Positions 18,425 through 26,544 of a stretch of DNA of 64,000 bases are shown piece after piece. Source of the DNA: Aestuariirhabdus haliotis (GTDB lineage: Bacteria; Pseudomonadota; Gammaproteobacteria; Pseudomonadales; Aestuariirhabdaceae); assembly GCF_023509475.1 (NCBI RefSeq), contig NZ_JAKSDZ010000002.1, forward strand, positions 62,001 to 126,000, written 5' to 3'. Positions within the stretch are counted from its first letter, which is position 1, and the number at the start of each line of letters is the position of its first letter. The notes below the pieces were generated by a model. It saw nothing but the letters and a program-made list of their open reading frames with translations. It was not told where the DNA came from and made no database searches. Position numbers and translations under genes: made by a program.

Positions 18425-19480
18425 TTAGTTAGCTGGTTGCTTTAGGTCGTCGCCATTTGAGGCAACTCGATGGATACCGCCCTGCCCGACAAGAATCAGA
18501 TTGCCATTGGGAGCTTGTGCCACCCCAGTGATAATCAGTCGGTTAGCGCGATTTTTTAGCGTAAGAGTCGTGCCACCATCGTAGCTTTTTAGAATGGTTC
18601 CGGAATGCCCGGCAATGACCAACGAGCCATCGTCCAGCAAGCGTCCACCAAACAGCCCATGTCCGGTATTGACCTTAATGCGCTCCCAGGTCTCACCACT
18701 GTCATTGGTCTGGAAGATGTGCCCCCTGAGACCATATACCAGGCCCGAGTGATTTTTCTGGGTGGGAAGCACGCCAAAGAAAGAACCCTCATAAGGGCTT
18801 TCTATCATATCGAACTGTTCACCACCGTCGACGGAACGGTAGAGTATGCCGGCCTCACCTGCGACGATCAGGGTGCCGTCTTGCAATGCAGTGATCGCAT
18901 TGTAATGAAACTCATCTTCGTTCTCGATATGGTCGCGCCAATCAGACCAGGTCTTACCGCCGTTATTGGTCATCAGGATAGTGCCATAGGCCCCAACCGC
19001 AAAACCGACATAAGGATCGCGAAACCAGACATCCAGCAAAGGAACTTCTGCATCCGGATCCTGATATTGCTCAGTCCAGGTAATTCCCCCATCAGACGTT
19101 GTCAGAATCAAGGCATCGTGACCAACTGCCCAGCCACTGTTCCCATCAACAAAGTCTACCGCTGTCAGCAATTGGATCGTTGGCACCTTAGACTGGGTCC
19201 AGCTGGAGCCATTATCATCGGAATAGAGAATATGCCCACGGTCACCAACGGCAACCAGACGCTCACCGGCCCTGGTAACATCCAACAACAGCGAAGTCGC
19301 TGCCTTGTCGGACATCACGGCTTGTTTTGGCTGCTCCGCAACAGCCACCGATGCCCCGAATAAAACCATTGCCAACAAAACAAAACGCTTGAAGGCGATC
19401 AATGTCGTTTTCATCATAGAGAAACACTGCCGAGTTATAGTGGGGGTTGGGTGTGAGGATTGCCTGATGGCATCTCGCAT
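18425..19480 (-). CDS. Exported YCF48/BNR-type beta-propeller protein
   Basis: A 351-residue protein. An AAGGGAG sits 7 bp before the ATG at 19480, giving a long basic n-region before the signal core FKRFVLLAMVLFGASVAVAE. An internal Met-Met 21 residues later gives a more usual signal peptide but lacks an RBS. The mature part is a propeller of repeating blades of the form GxxGxILxTxDGGxTW: GHDALILTTSDGGITWTEQ, GAYGTILMTNNGGKTWSDW, GEAGILYRSVDGGEQFD, GLRGHIFQTNDSGETWERI, GHSGTILKSYDGGTTLTL. This matches the YCF48/Hcf136 fold, used in plants for photosystem II assembly. In non-photosynthetic proteobacteria it is found beside RND, DUF1329 and DUF1302 genes; its role there is unknown to me. Confidence 0.85.
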   Translation of the reverse strand: MRDAIRQSSHPTPTITRQCFSMMKTTLIAFKRFVLLAMVLFGASVAVAEQPKQAVMSDKAATSLLLDVTRAGERLVAVGDRGHILYSDDNGSSWTQSKVPTIQLLTAVDFVDGNSGWAVGHDALILTTSDGGITWTEQYQDPDAEVPLLDVWFRDPYVGFAVGAYGTILMTNNGGKTWSDWRDHIENEDEFHYNAITALQDGTLIVAGEAGILYRSVDGGEQFDMIESPYEGSFFGVLPTQKNHSGLVYGLRGHIFQTNDSGETWERIKVNTGHGLFGGRLLDDGSLVIAGHSGTILKSYDGGTTLTLKNRANRLIITGVAQAPNGNLILVGQGGIHRVASNGDDLKQPAN

Positions 19481-19514
19481 ACAAAAACTCCCTTATTGTT
19501 ATCGTTGTCAGCAT

Positions 19515-19532
19515 TTTAAACAAACGTTTAAA
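19515..19532 (-). promoter_or_regulatory. Inverted-repeat operator, copy 1 (upstream of the YCF48-RND unit)
   Basis: TTTAAAC-AAAC-GTTTAAA: 7-bp arms, 4-bp spacer, 35 bp before the YCF48-like start. A TATAAT -10 element (19548-19543 on the minus strand) with a poor -35 lies just upstream, so the operator would fall just after the transcription start. The core TTTTAAACAAACGTTTA recurs at 23433-23449 with one change. The AAAC-N-GTTT layout resembles PsrA/TetR-type sites. Confidence 0.6.
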
Positions 19533-19661
19533 TTGCCGAAACATTATATCGACTTAATCCACAAGATTCTTGCCCTTTCTGCTCAAATTACAGAGGGGGA
19601 TGAAAAAATCATCCGTTAGAGTGAAAACGCTACCAATGCCCCTTAACCCTATGAAATAACG

Positions 19662-19691
19662 AAAAAAGCCGCTTCGAGAAGAAGCGGCTTT
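19662..19691 (-). terminator. Intrinsic terminator after the DUF1302-DUF1329 unit
   Basis: An 11-bp stem AAAGCCGCTTC/GAAGCGGCTTT with loop GAGAA, running into a T-run in the minus direction. It separates the upstream pair from the YCF48-RND pair. Confidence 0.88.
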
Positions 19692-19710
19692 GGGACCTTT
19701 CCAACAGCGC

Positions 19711-21087
19711 TTAGCGAGTTCCGCGGCGACGCAAAGAAGAGGATTTAAAGTAACGCGCTTTTGGGATCTGTTGAGAGAAATCGACGAAAGCCGGCTCCTC
19801 GTTCGCCAAACCCTGAGCGTGATAGCGACGTGCCTGCAGGTCATGGAATACATCCAGCCCGGTCCAGGTGGTCGGCAGATCATAGAAGTTAATCAGATAA
19901 GCCATGCTTACGCGCCACAGATCACCACGACCGTCGTACTGGTCCACCACAGCGGCACCCCAACTGTCCTCGTCGAGGAACAGAGTACGCTTGGAGTAGA
20001 TATGACGAGCGCCCTCTTTCAGGGTTCCTTCAACTTCCCACACGCGGTGCAACTCATATCGAGTGTACTCAGGGTTAACATGGTTAGCCTGCAACAACTG
20101 ATCATATTTCACATCAGATGAGATCAGGTTGTAGTTGTTGTAAGGAATGTAGATTTCCTTTTTACCAACCAGCTTCCAGTTATAACGATCCGGAGCTCCG
20201 TTATACATATCGGTATCGTCAGCGGTACGCAGACCATCGGCATCGGTGATAGGCGTATCGTAGGAGATGCTGGGTGCGCGACGAACGCGACGCTGCCCGG
20301 CGTTATAAGCCCAGGACTGACGAGGCTGCTTAACCTGATCCAGAGTTTCATGAACCAGCACAGCACCACCAGCCAAACGCGCAGGCGCCTTAGTGAACGA
20401 CAAGTAGTAGAACAGGATGTTCTCCAGAGTTTCGTCGGTCATATCCGGGTAGTAGTACTTAAAGCCCGCTTCCTGCTGCGAAGACACCAGGGTGTAGTTA
20501 CCGTTACGCTGCACGGCCACTTCTGATGCACTACGAACGACGTATTCACCACGATAACGGACAACATGGTTCCATAGCGCTTCCAGTCCATTTTGTGGAA
20601 TTGGGAACGGGGTTGCACCTACCGCACCGGTCACGCCATTACCACCATCAGATAGCTGAGCCTTGGTGGCAGCGGCCTTGGTTGCGTCATAAACACGCTG
20701 CGGAGAGGAGTGGCTTCGATGCGTCTTGTAGATGGGCATCTTGAAGGTTTGCGGGTACGCCTTGAACATCGCCAACTGGCCAGGGGTCAGATTATCGGCA
20801 TACTGATCAACATTTTCAGCCGTAATCACAAACTCCGGCTTCTCGCCCGCGTAAGGGTTGGGGTAATGCTGGCCCGGGTGCTTAAACGCCGAAGGAATTT
20901 TATCTTCCGTAATACCACCATCCCAAGCCGGAATGGTACCCGCCGCATTACCGGCCTTCTCACCACCCAAAGGGGTCAATTCATTACCAAGCTTAGCGGC
21001 TTCATCGGCACTGACGGCCGCCATTGCTGAACCGGCCATCATGGAAAGCGCTGCAATGGCACTGACTAACAATTTCTTTTTCAACAT
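19711..21087 (-). CDS. DUF1329 exported protein
   Basis: A 458-residue protein with a clear signal peptide (MLKKKLLVSAIAALSMMAGS, ending AMAA). The family pattern is easy to follow: VSADEAAKLGNELTPLGGEKAGNAAGTIPAWDGGI, HPGQHYPNPYAGEKPEFVIT, NLTPGQLAMFKAYPQTFKM, YKTHRSHSSPQ, ALWNHVVRYRGEY, SWAYNAGQRRVRRAPSISYDT, DMYNGAPDRYNWKLVGKKE, YIPYNNY, and YDGRGDLWRVSMAYL near the end. The DUF1329 fold is related to periplasmic LolA/LolB-like lipid-binding barrels, which suggests (inference) that it carries a hydrophobic ligand across the periplasm. It follows DUF1302 after 89 bp and is closed by a terminator. Confidence 0.9.
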   Translation of the reverse strand: MLKKKLLVSAIAALSMMAGSAMAAVSADEAAKLGNELTPLGGEKAGNAAGTIPAWDGGITEDKIPSAFKHPGQHYPNPYAGEKPEFVITAENVDQYADNLTPGQLAMFKAYPQTFKMPIYKTHRSHSSPQRVYDATKAAATKAQLSDGGNGVTGAVGATPFPIPQNGLEALWNHVVRYRGEYVVRSASEVAVQRNGNYTLVSSQQEAGFKYYYPDMTDETLENILFYYLSFTKAPARLAGGAVLVHETLDQVKQPRQSWAYNAGQRRVRRAPSISYDTPITDADGLRTADDTDMYNGAPDRYNWKLVGKKEIYIPYNNYNLISSDVKYDQLLQANHVNPEYTRYELHRVWEVEGTLKEGARHIYSKRTLFLDEDSWGAAVVDQYDGRGDLWRVSMAYLINFYDLPTTWTGLDVFHDLQARRYHAQGLANEEPAFVDFSQQIPKARYFKSSSLRRRGTR

Positions 21088-21176
21088 AGTGCTTACTCTG
21101 TGTCTGCAAATATTGTTATGAAAAGTAGTTATCCTGGCAGGCAGCCCTGGGACTGCCCACCCGATTTTACTTCTTG

Positions 21177-23138
21177 TTAGAACGCATACTTGATATTGAA
21201 GGCAACGTGATCACGATCAGTAATATCGTTAGAGCTGCCCGCGCCCTGATACATGGTGTAGGACAGGCCACCAGAGATAGAGCTCAGGTAATCGGCATTC
21301 AAACCAAAGCTGTAAGCAGAACGACCTTCCATAAAGTTACCCGCACGATGGGAGTTACCGGAAATATCGTGCTTAACCACCACACGAGGATTCAGGTTAA
21401 TGCCCGCAATCACATCGTTCCAGTTACCCTGCAGCACGGTGGTTACACCGTAAGCAGTACGGGTCAGCTTCTTGGAATGACGAGTGTTATCACCGGCGTT
21501 TTGCGCGGTAGAGTTCATCACATCCAGCTCTTTATTGGTCAGCTCAGGCAACCATTCACCGGAAAGCTCAACAATGGCAACGAAGCGATCAAAGCTCAGG
21601 CTTGGGCCGAAGTTGTGAATAGCATTCAGGTTCCAGTTGATGGTTTCGGTTTCTACCCAGTTATTGGCTGTCTCTCCATGACAGACCTCACCAATTAAAT
21701 TCTCTGCTACACCAGTATTACCATTCGCAACATCCAAACTAGCACAGCCGTCACCCGCAAAATACTCTTGCCCTGCACCCAGAGGATTACTAATAGAAGC
21801 TAATAGGTCATCTTCGTGATAGGCAAAAATCATATTATCCGGACGATAGGCAACATCCCCGGAAATCGAAGTATCGCCAACCAGTGTCGAGAAGCTGGCA
21901 CCGAACATGTCGATATCTTCTTCATAATCACGATATGCACTGATATTTTGCGCCAAATCAAGAGCCGCCAACCCACCGGCAAGAGTCGGGTCACCAACAG
22001 CACCTACAAGGCCAAGAAACCTATTACCTGTAGGGTCGTAATTATAGTTATTAATGTCTGCAGATATTAGAGGCGTCTTGCTGTGATAATTAATGTAATA
22101 GAAACCAAACTCTGTTTCATTCAACTCTTCCGCCACATAGCGAAAAGCCACACCAAACTGCCCACTATCGCTCGCCTCATTATCACGAACTATGGTACCT
22201 AAATTGGCCCACTGACCATTATTCAAGGTATTAGCATCAACATTTAAAGAGCCACTACTAAGAAAAGGGTCCGCCACCGCACTTAAACCACCTTGATACG
22301 CAGCCAAGAGCCCATCAAGTTGAGTACCGGTGAGATCACTCCAAATCAAATTCCCTTCACCACCCGGCGCAAACAGATCCGTGGTACTAAAGTAGGTGCC
22401 AACCGGATTCAGGCGTGTCTCATCCCATTCCCATTGGACAAAGGCTTCGACACTCAGATTGTCGGTCAAACCCAGGTTGGCGTAGATCATGCCGGCCGGC
22501 AGCAAGGCATCTTTCACTTCGGAGCCTGGCAGGTTAAAGGCGTTACCATCCAGGGCGTTAATGGCATTCACACCCTCACGATAGAAGATACCCTCACCCC
22601 AGCTGATCACCTGCTTACCTACACGCAGGCTGAGCGGCATTTCATCCTCGCCCAGATAAAAGTTGCCGTAGACAAAGGCATCCATTAATTCGGTACGGGA
22701 ACCGGAGTAGTCTTCCGCTTTATCGCCAAATTTGCGGCCGTAGTAGCTAGGCTGATAAGGCAGATCACCACTGTCGTTTTTACTGTCCATGATTTCGGTA
22801 TCGTAATAACCACGAGCACGAACAAACGCACCGTAGTCTTCATAGTTCACTTCCATCTCGGTGTTGAACTTATAAACCGAAGACACCAGCCCTGTGTCAA
22901 AGTTGCGGTTACCGTCGTTACTGTTGACACCACTGTTATCGATGTTTGTATTTCGTGACTCAACCCGCCACATCGCACCATAAGACAAAGTGGTGTCGAC
23001 AGAGCCGGTGACTTCACCGTCAGCAAATTCAAATTCGATCGCCTGAACCGGCAGCGCGGCCATCAGGCCGGCGAGAGCAAAACCCGCTTTGGCCGGGGCC
23101 AGACGCAGAAACAGTGGATAGCTGTTCTTGGTGTTCAT
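21177..23138 (-). CDS. DUF1302 outer-membrane protein
   Basis: A 653-residue protein. GGAG lies 6 bp before the ATG. The signal peptide runs to about residue 33 (LAPAKAGFALAGLMAALPVQA). The mature protein begins IEFEFADGEVTGSVDTTLSY and alternates short beta strands with long loops: NTGVN-type Asn-rich turns, VRARGYYDTEIMD, SRTELMDAFVYGNFYLG, LSLRVGKQVISWGEGIFYREGVNAIN, FGVAFRYVAEELNETEFGFY, GDVAYRP. It ends in YTMYQGAGSSNDITDRDHVAFNIKYAF; the terminal aromatic Phe is what outer-membrane barrels use for BAM recognition. It is therefore most likely a porin-like barrel for a hydrophobic substrate. It is the first gene of the unit, with a sigma-54 promoter about 140 bp upstream. Confidence 0.88.
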   Translation of the reverse strand: MNTKNSYPLFLRLAPAKAGFALAGLMAALPVQAIEFEFADGEVTGSVDTTLSYGAMWRVESRNTNIDNSGVNSNDGNRNFDTGLVSSVYKFNTEMEVNYEDYGAFVRARGYYDTEIMDSKNDSGDLPYQPSYYGRKFGDKAEDYSGSRTELMDAFVYGNFYLGEDEMPLSLRVGKQVISWGEGIFYREGVNAINALDGNAFNLPGSEVKDALLPAGMIYANLGLTDNLSVEAFVQWEWDETRLNPVGTYFSTTDLFAPGGEGNLIWSDLTGTQLDGLLAAYQGGLSAVADPFLSSGSLNVDANTLNNGQWANLGTIVRDNEASDSGQFGVAFRYVAEELNETEFGFYYINYHSKTPLISADINNYNYDPTGNRFLGLVGAVGDPTLAGGLAALDLAQNISAYRDYEEDIDMFGASFSTLVGDTSISGDVAYRPDNMIFAYHEDDLLASISNPLGAGQEYFAGDGCASLDVANGNTGVAENLIGEVCHGETANNWVETETINWNLNAIHNFGPSLSFDRFVAIVELSGEWLPELTNKELDVMNSTAQNAGDNTRHSKKLTRTAYGVTTVLQGNWNDVIAGINLNPRVVVKHDISGNSHRAGNFMEGRSAYSFGLNADYLSSISGGLSYTMYQGAGSSNDITDRDHVAFNIKYAF

Positions 23139-23288
23139 TGACTACTCCGTGAATAGTTCATTATTAGTGTTGTTATATAGGTGGCTTAAGAAACGGGGTT
23201 CTGCCACGTTATCGACACAGTAACTGTGTCGGAGTTGTATCCGCTTATGACAGCCCCCAAAGGCGGCATAATGATTGGCGCATATTTA

Positions 23289-23305
23289 AAGCAACTATAA
23301 TGCCA
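23289..23305 (-). promoter_or_regulatory. Sigma-54 (RpoN) promoter of the DUF1302-DUF1329 unit
   Basis: On the minus strand the sequence reads TGGCATTATAGTTGCTT. The invariant GG (-24) and GC (-12) have exactly 10 bases between them, and both TGGCA and TTGCT match the consensus TGGCAC-N5-TTGCW. Transcription would begin near 23279, leaving a leader of about 140 nt. An enhancer-binding protein would be required; none is encoded in the window. Confidence 0.72.
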
Positions 23306-23433
23306 ACAAAAATCAGAACTGAAACAAAAAAGAACGTGTGTTCCAAATAATGATCAAAATGGCATCCCCTTATAGCTGCAATTTATATCCACTCAAACTA
23401 CAGATAGCAGGCATCATACCTCGATTTTTCAGT

Positions 23434-23449
23434 TTTAAACAGACGTTTA
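23434..23449 (-). promoter_or_regulatory. Inverted-repeat operator, copy 2 (upstream of DUF1302)
   Basis: TTTAAAC-AGAC-GTTTA, about 130 bp upstream of the sigma-54 promoter. It differs from copy 1 at a single base over the 17-bp core TTTTAAACARACGTTTA. The distance suits an enhancer or upstream activator site. Confidence 0.58.
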
Positions 23450-23623
23450 GTAGGGTAAATACCTATAGCTTATAACTCACTAAATTCGGGAAAAAACAGG
23501 CCAAAGTGATCAAAAAATGGCCGAAAATCAAATTAGTTAAAAGTTGCCGAGATGTCGAAATAAGACAGAGGTACTGGAGAATGACTTAAAACGCCCCTTT
23601 TAACGAGTCTGGCACAGAGGCTT

Positions 23624-23675
23624 GGTAACACTTTCGGGTTCGCGGTAACAATTGAAACCTGAGTGGGTAACACTT
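23624..23675. repeat. Three spaced direct repeats GGTAACAMTT
   Basis: GGTAACACTT at 23624, GGTAACAATT at 23644 and GGTAACACTT at 23666: three direct copies spaced 20 and 22 bp, about two helical turns each, in the gap between the MFS gene end and DUF1302. Confidence 0.5.
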
Positions 23676-23709
23676 CATACCGTTACAAAAAAACAACAAT
23701 ACTGCTTTT

Positions 23710-24906
23710 TTAAGGTGCCGGAGTTGCATTACCCATTACCGCTATACGGGATGGTTCGGGGTGCTGGGGCACATTACAAGCCAGCAATAGCGAAACAAAC
23801 GCCATCGCAGCTCCGATCAAAAATACCGATGAGGGGGAGCTCAGCCATATTATGCCAAATAATGCCGGTATAACGACGGCCGCGATATGGTTAATGGTAA
23901 ATGCCACTCCGGCGGTAGATGCAATATCTGCAGGATCAGCAATTTTCTGAAAATAGGTCTTAATCGCTATCGCCAGGGCAAAAAACAGATGATCGACCAC
24001 GTAGAGAGTCCCCGCCAACCAGGCCACTTCAACAAAAGCATAACCCGCAAACACGGCGATCAGACCTACATACTCGATCACCAGGGCCCTGCGCTCTCCG
24101 ATACGACCGATCAAGCCACCGATACGGGCCGCAAAAAAAAGATTGAACAGGTGATTGATAATAAACAGCAATGCAATTTCACCAACCCCATAGTCAAATT
24201 TTTCGACCATCATAAAGCCGGCAAATACGACAAAAATCTGGCGTCGGGCACCACTCATAAAGGTTAATGCGTAATAGAGCCAATAACGCTGTCGAAGAAC
24301 AAGATGTTTGTGCTGAGTATGCGGTTGGGGAAAGTCCGGGAACGCCGTCGCACAAAAGAGCACAATCAATAAAGCCAGCCCTCCCCCCACCATATACATG
24401 CTGGCGTAACCCAGTTGCAACCATTCGCTCATGACCCAGATTGCGCAATAAACAAACAACGAGCTGAAAGAGCCTACGGCTATCAGCTGCCCTAAAATAC
24501 GAGGCGCCTCCCCATGCCCTAGCCATTGCAGTGAAAGCGAAGTTTTTACTGTTTCAAAATAGTGGAACCCCACCGACATCAAGACAGTGGTGCAATAAAG
24601 CCCTATTACTGAGGGGAACCACCCGGTCAGCGCGACTCCCAACCCAAGCAAAGCGAGTGAGATAAGGGCGAAACGCTGCTCTCGAATGACCAGCAGAACA
24701 AACACTGCGGTGAAAGCGAGAAACCCAGGCACCTCACGCAAGCTCTGCAAAATACCTATATCAGCACCATTAAAGCCGGCTTCATTAACGACAAAGTTGT
24801 TGAGTAGGGTTTGCCAACTCGCAAACGCCAACGGCATGGCCATCGACATCAAAACCAGCAGCCCCACCGGGGTTTGCCAGGATTTTCGTTGTAGCCAATG
24901 GTTCAT
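23710..24906 (-). CDS. Major facilitator superfamily transporter
   Basis: A 398-residue protein with about 12 hydrophobic helices, beginning MNHWLQRKSWQTPVGLLVLM and ending in a hydrophobic helix pair (AAVVIPALFGIIWLSSPSSV, FLIGAAMAFVSLLLACNV). The central loop carries the MFS-like segment GGLIGRIGERRALVIEYVGL between helices 7 and 8. The first periplasmic loop (FVVNEAGFNGADIGILQSLREVPG) is characteristic of a marine/Pseudomonas MFS subgroup that I cannot assign to a substrate. It is a single-gene unit between the prp operon end and the DUF1302 regulatory region, on the same strand as both. Confidence 0.8.
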   Translation of the reverse strand: MNHWLQRKSWQTPVGLLVLMSMAMPLAFASWQTLLNNFVVNEAGFNGADIGILQSLREVPGFLAFTAVFVLLVIREQRFALISLALLGLGVALTGWFPSVIGLYCTTVLMSVGFHYFETVKTSLSLQWLGHGEAPRILGQLIAVGSFSSLFVYCAIWVMSEWLQLGYASMYMVGGGLALLIVLFCATAFPDFPQPHTQHKHLVLRQRYWLYYALTFMSGARRQIFVVFAGFMMVEKFDYGVGEIALLFIINHLFNLFFAARIGGLIGRIGERRALVIEYVGLIAVFAGYAFVEVAWLAGTLYVVDHLFFALAIAIKTYFQKIADPADIASTAGVAFTINHIAAVVIPALFGIIWLSSPSSVFLIGAAMAFVSLLLACNVPQHPEPSRIAVMGNATPAP

Positions 24907-25210
24907 TAATAATCGCCCTTAAACCCAAACAGTTTGTTGATTTTCAGCCTGCATGAGCAATAAGGCACAATAAACAGCCATAACTCACGTATTTATTAAC
25001 CCAAAAAAAACTCAGTTCCTTACCGGAGCATGCCTGAAACGGACTCGCTCAAAGCTAAAGTAATTGCCCGATAAGGTGCTGTCGCCAAAACGGCAGTATA
25101 GCGGATTCGAATCGCCGCGATTACACAGTTTTACTTATTCACTGATAAGTAGGACTAATAACATCCTGCTAAAAAGTCACCTATAGATCTTGCTTAAACA
25201 CCCACAACAG
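24907..25210. other. Non-coding gap between the prpF end and the MFS gene
   Basis: AT-rich, with no supported gene. It holds the 10-bp palindrome GATTCGAATC at 25104-25113, a CAAAC-A-GTTTG repeat close to the MFS start, and a 14-codon plus-strand frame at 25030-25074 whose GGAG is too close to its ATG to be convincing. Confidence 0.5.
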
Positions 25211-25250
25211 AGAGCCCCTCGACAGGGTTCAAACTCTGTCGAGGGGCTCT
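25211..25250. repeat. 15-bp perfect inverted repeat downstream of prpF
   Basis: Arms AGAGCCCCTCGACAG and CTGTCGAGGGGCTCT around a 10-base loop, about 50 bp past the prpF stop. The hairpin is very stable but has no T-tract on either side, so it may protect the mRNA 3' end or end transcription with Rho. Confidence 0.7.
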
Positions 25251-25302
25251 GGAGCCGTGAGGCCTTATGGGTAAAAGAGTAACGAGAAAAATTACCGCCA
25301 AT

Positions 25303-26493
25303 TCAGAACGAATCACCCGGAATGCGAACCCAACCTTCCATCAACACCCTGGCACTGCGACTCATTATTGCCTTGTTCACAACCCACTCACCATTTACCT
25401 GACAAGCTTGTGCACCCACCCGCAAGGTGCCTGAGGGATGACCAAACCGGACCGCTTCGCGCTCCCCTCCTCCGGCTGCCAAATTCACCAATGTGCCCGG
25501 GATGGCAGCCGCAGTACCAATAGCAACGGCAGCCGTCCCCATCATGGCATGGTGCAGCTTACCCATCGACAAGGCACGGACCAGCAGATCAATATCGTTA
25601 CTAGCCACCTGCTTACCGCTGGACGAGAGATAGTCCAGGGGCTGACCGACAAAGGCAACCTTGGGCGTGTGCTGTCGCTGGGCGGCTTCATCAATATGAT
25701 CGATAAGACCCATTCGCACCGCGCCATAGGCGCGAATGGTTTCAAACATGGCCAGCGCCTTGTCGTCTCCATTAATGGCTTCTTGCAATTCGGTGCCGGT
25801 GTAACCGAGTTCTTCGGCATTGATAAAGATTGTAGGGATACCGGCATTGATCATGGTCGCTTTCAAAGATCCACTACTCACTACGTCCGCCGGCACCTCA
25901 AGATCATCGACAAGATTTCCCGTTGGGAACATGGCACCCTCGCCATCGGCTGGATCCACAAACTCAACCTGAACTTCAGCGGCTGGAAAGGTTACACCAT
26001 CAAGCTCAAAGTCTCCGGTTTCCTGAACCTCGCCCTCCGTGATTGGTATATGAGCGATAATCGTTTTTTTAATGTTCGCCTGCCAGATACGAACAACGGC
26101 AATGCCATTTTGCGGAATGCGTGCAGCATCAACCAACCCACTTTTGATAGCGAACGCCCCAACCGCAGCAGTCAGGTTGCCGCAGTTTCCACTCCAGTCC
26201 ACAAAGGGCTTATCGATTGAGACCTGACCAAAAAGGTAGTCAACATCATGATCCGCTTGCTGCGTCTTGGACACAATCACCGTTTTACTGGTGCTCGATG
26301 TCGCTCCACCCATACCGTCCGTCTGTTTGCCATAGGGGTCTGGGCTGCCGATAACACGAAGTAATAGTGCATCACGTGACGGCCCCGGCACCTGGGCCGA
26401 TTCTGGAAGGTCCTGTAGACTAAAAAAAACGCCTTTACTGGTGCCACCACGCATATAGGTGGCCGGAATCTTGATCTGCGAAACATTTGCCAT
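25303..26493 (-). CDS. prpF: 2-methylaconitate cis-trans isomerase PrpF
   Basis: A 396-residue cytosolic protein of the diaminopimelate-epimerase fold. It isomerises the 2-methylaconitate isomer released by AcnD into the one hydrated to 2-methylisocitrate. Family landmarks: MRGGTSKGVFFSLQDLP near the N-terminus (the TSKG loop), GSPDPYGKQTDGMGGATSST, SKTVIV, the second catalytic-half segment WSGNCGNLTAAVGAFAI with its Cys, NAGIPTIFINAEELGYTG, and HAMMGTAAVAIGTAAAIPGT. AAGGA lies 9 bp before the ATG. It follows acnD in the same direction across a 100-bp gap that contains an intrinsic terminator, so it may be expressed at a lower level than the genes before it. Confidence 0.94.
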   Translation of the reverse strand: MANVSQIKIPATYMRGGTSKGVFFSLQDLPESAQVPGPSRDALLLRVIGSPDPYGKQTDGMGGATSSTSKTVIVSKTQQADHDVDYLFGQVSIDKPFVDWSGNCGNLTAAVGAFAIKSGLVDAARIPQNGIAVVRIWQANIKKTIIAHIPITEGEVQETGDFELDGVTFPAAEVQVEFVDPADGEGAMFPTGNLVDDLEVPADVVSSGSLKATMINAGIPTIFINAEELGYTGTELQEAINGDDKALAMFETIRAYGAVRMGLIDHIDEAAQRQHTPKVAFVGQPLDYLSSSGKQVASNDIDLLVRALSMGKLHHAMMGTAAVAIGTAAAIPGTLVNLAAGGGEREAVRFGHPSGTLRVGAQACQVNGEWVVNKAIMSRSARVLMEGWVRIPGDSF

Positions 26494-26544
26494 AAATGAG
26501 AGTCCTTTATTAAACGAGAGTTAGGGACCGACCTCGTCTTGACT

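Noticed and set aside
19560-19580. GGGCAAGAATCTTGTG as a sigma-54 promoter for the YCF48-RND unit
   Set aside because: The -24 element fits, but the -12 GC is replaced by GT; a TATAAT box nearby is a better candidate.
23361-23385. TGGCATCCCCTTATAGCTGCA as a plus-strand sigma-54 promoter
   Set aside because: The GG and GC doublets are 12 bases apart instead of 10, and no plus-strand gene follows.
23610-23627. TGGCACAGAGGCTTGG as a further sigma-54 promoter
   Set aside because: Spacing is one base too long and the -12 GC is missing.
25030-25074. 14-codon frame beginning MPETDSLKAKVIAR
   Set aside because: GGAG is only one base from the ATG and there is nothing else in its support.
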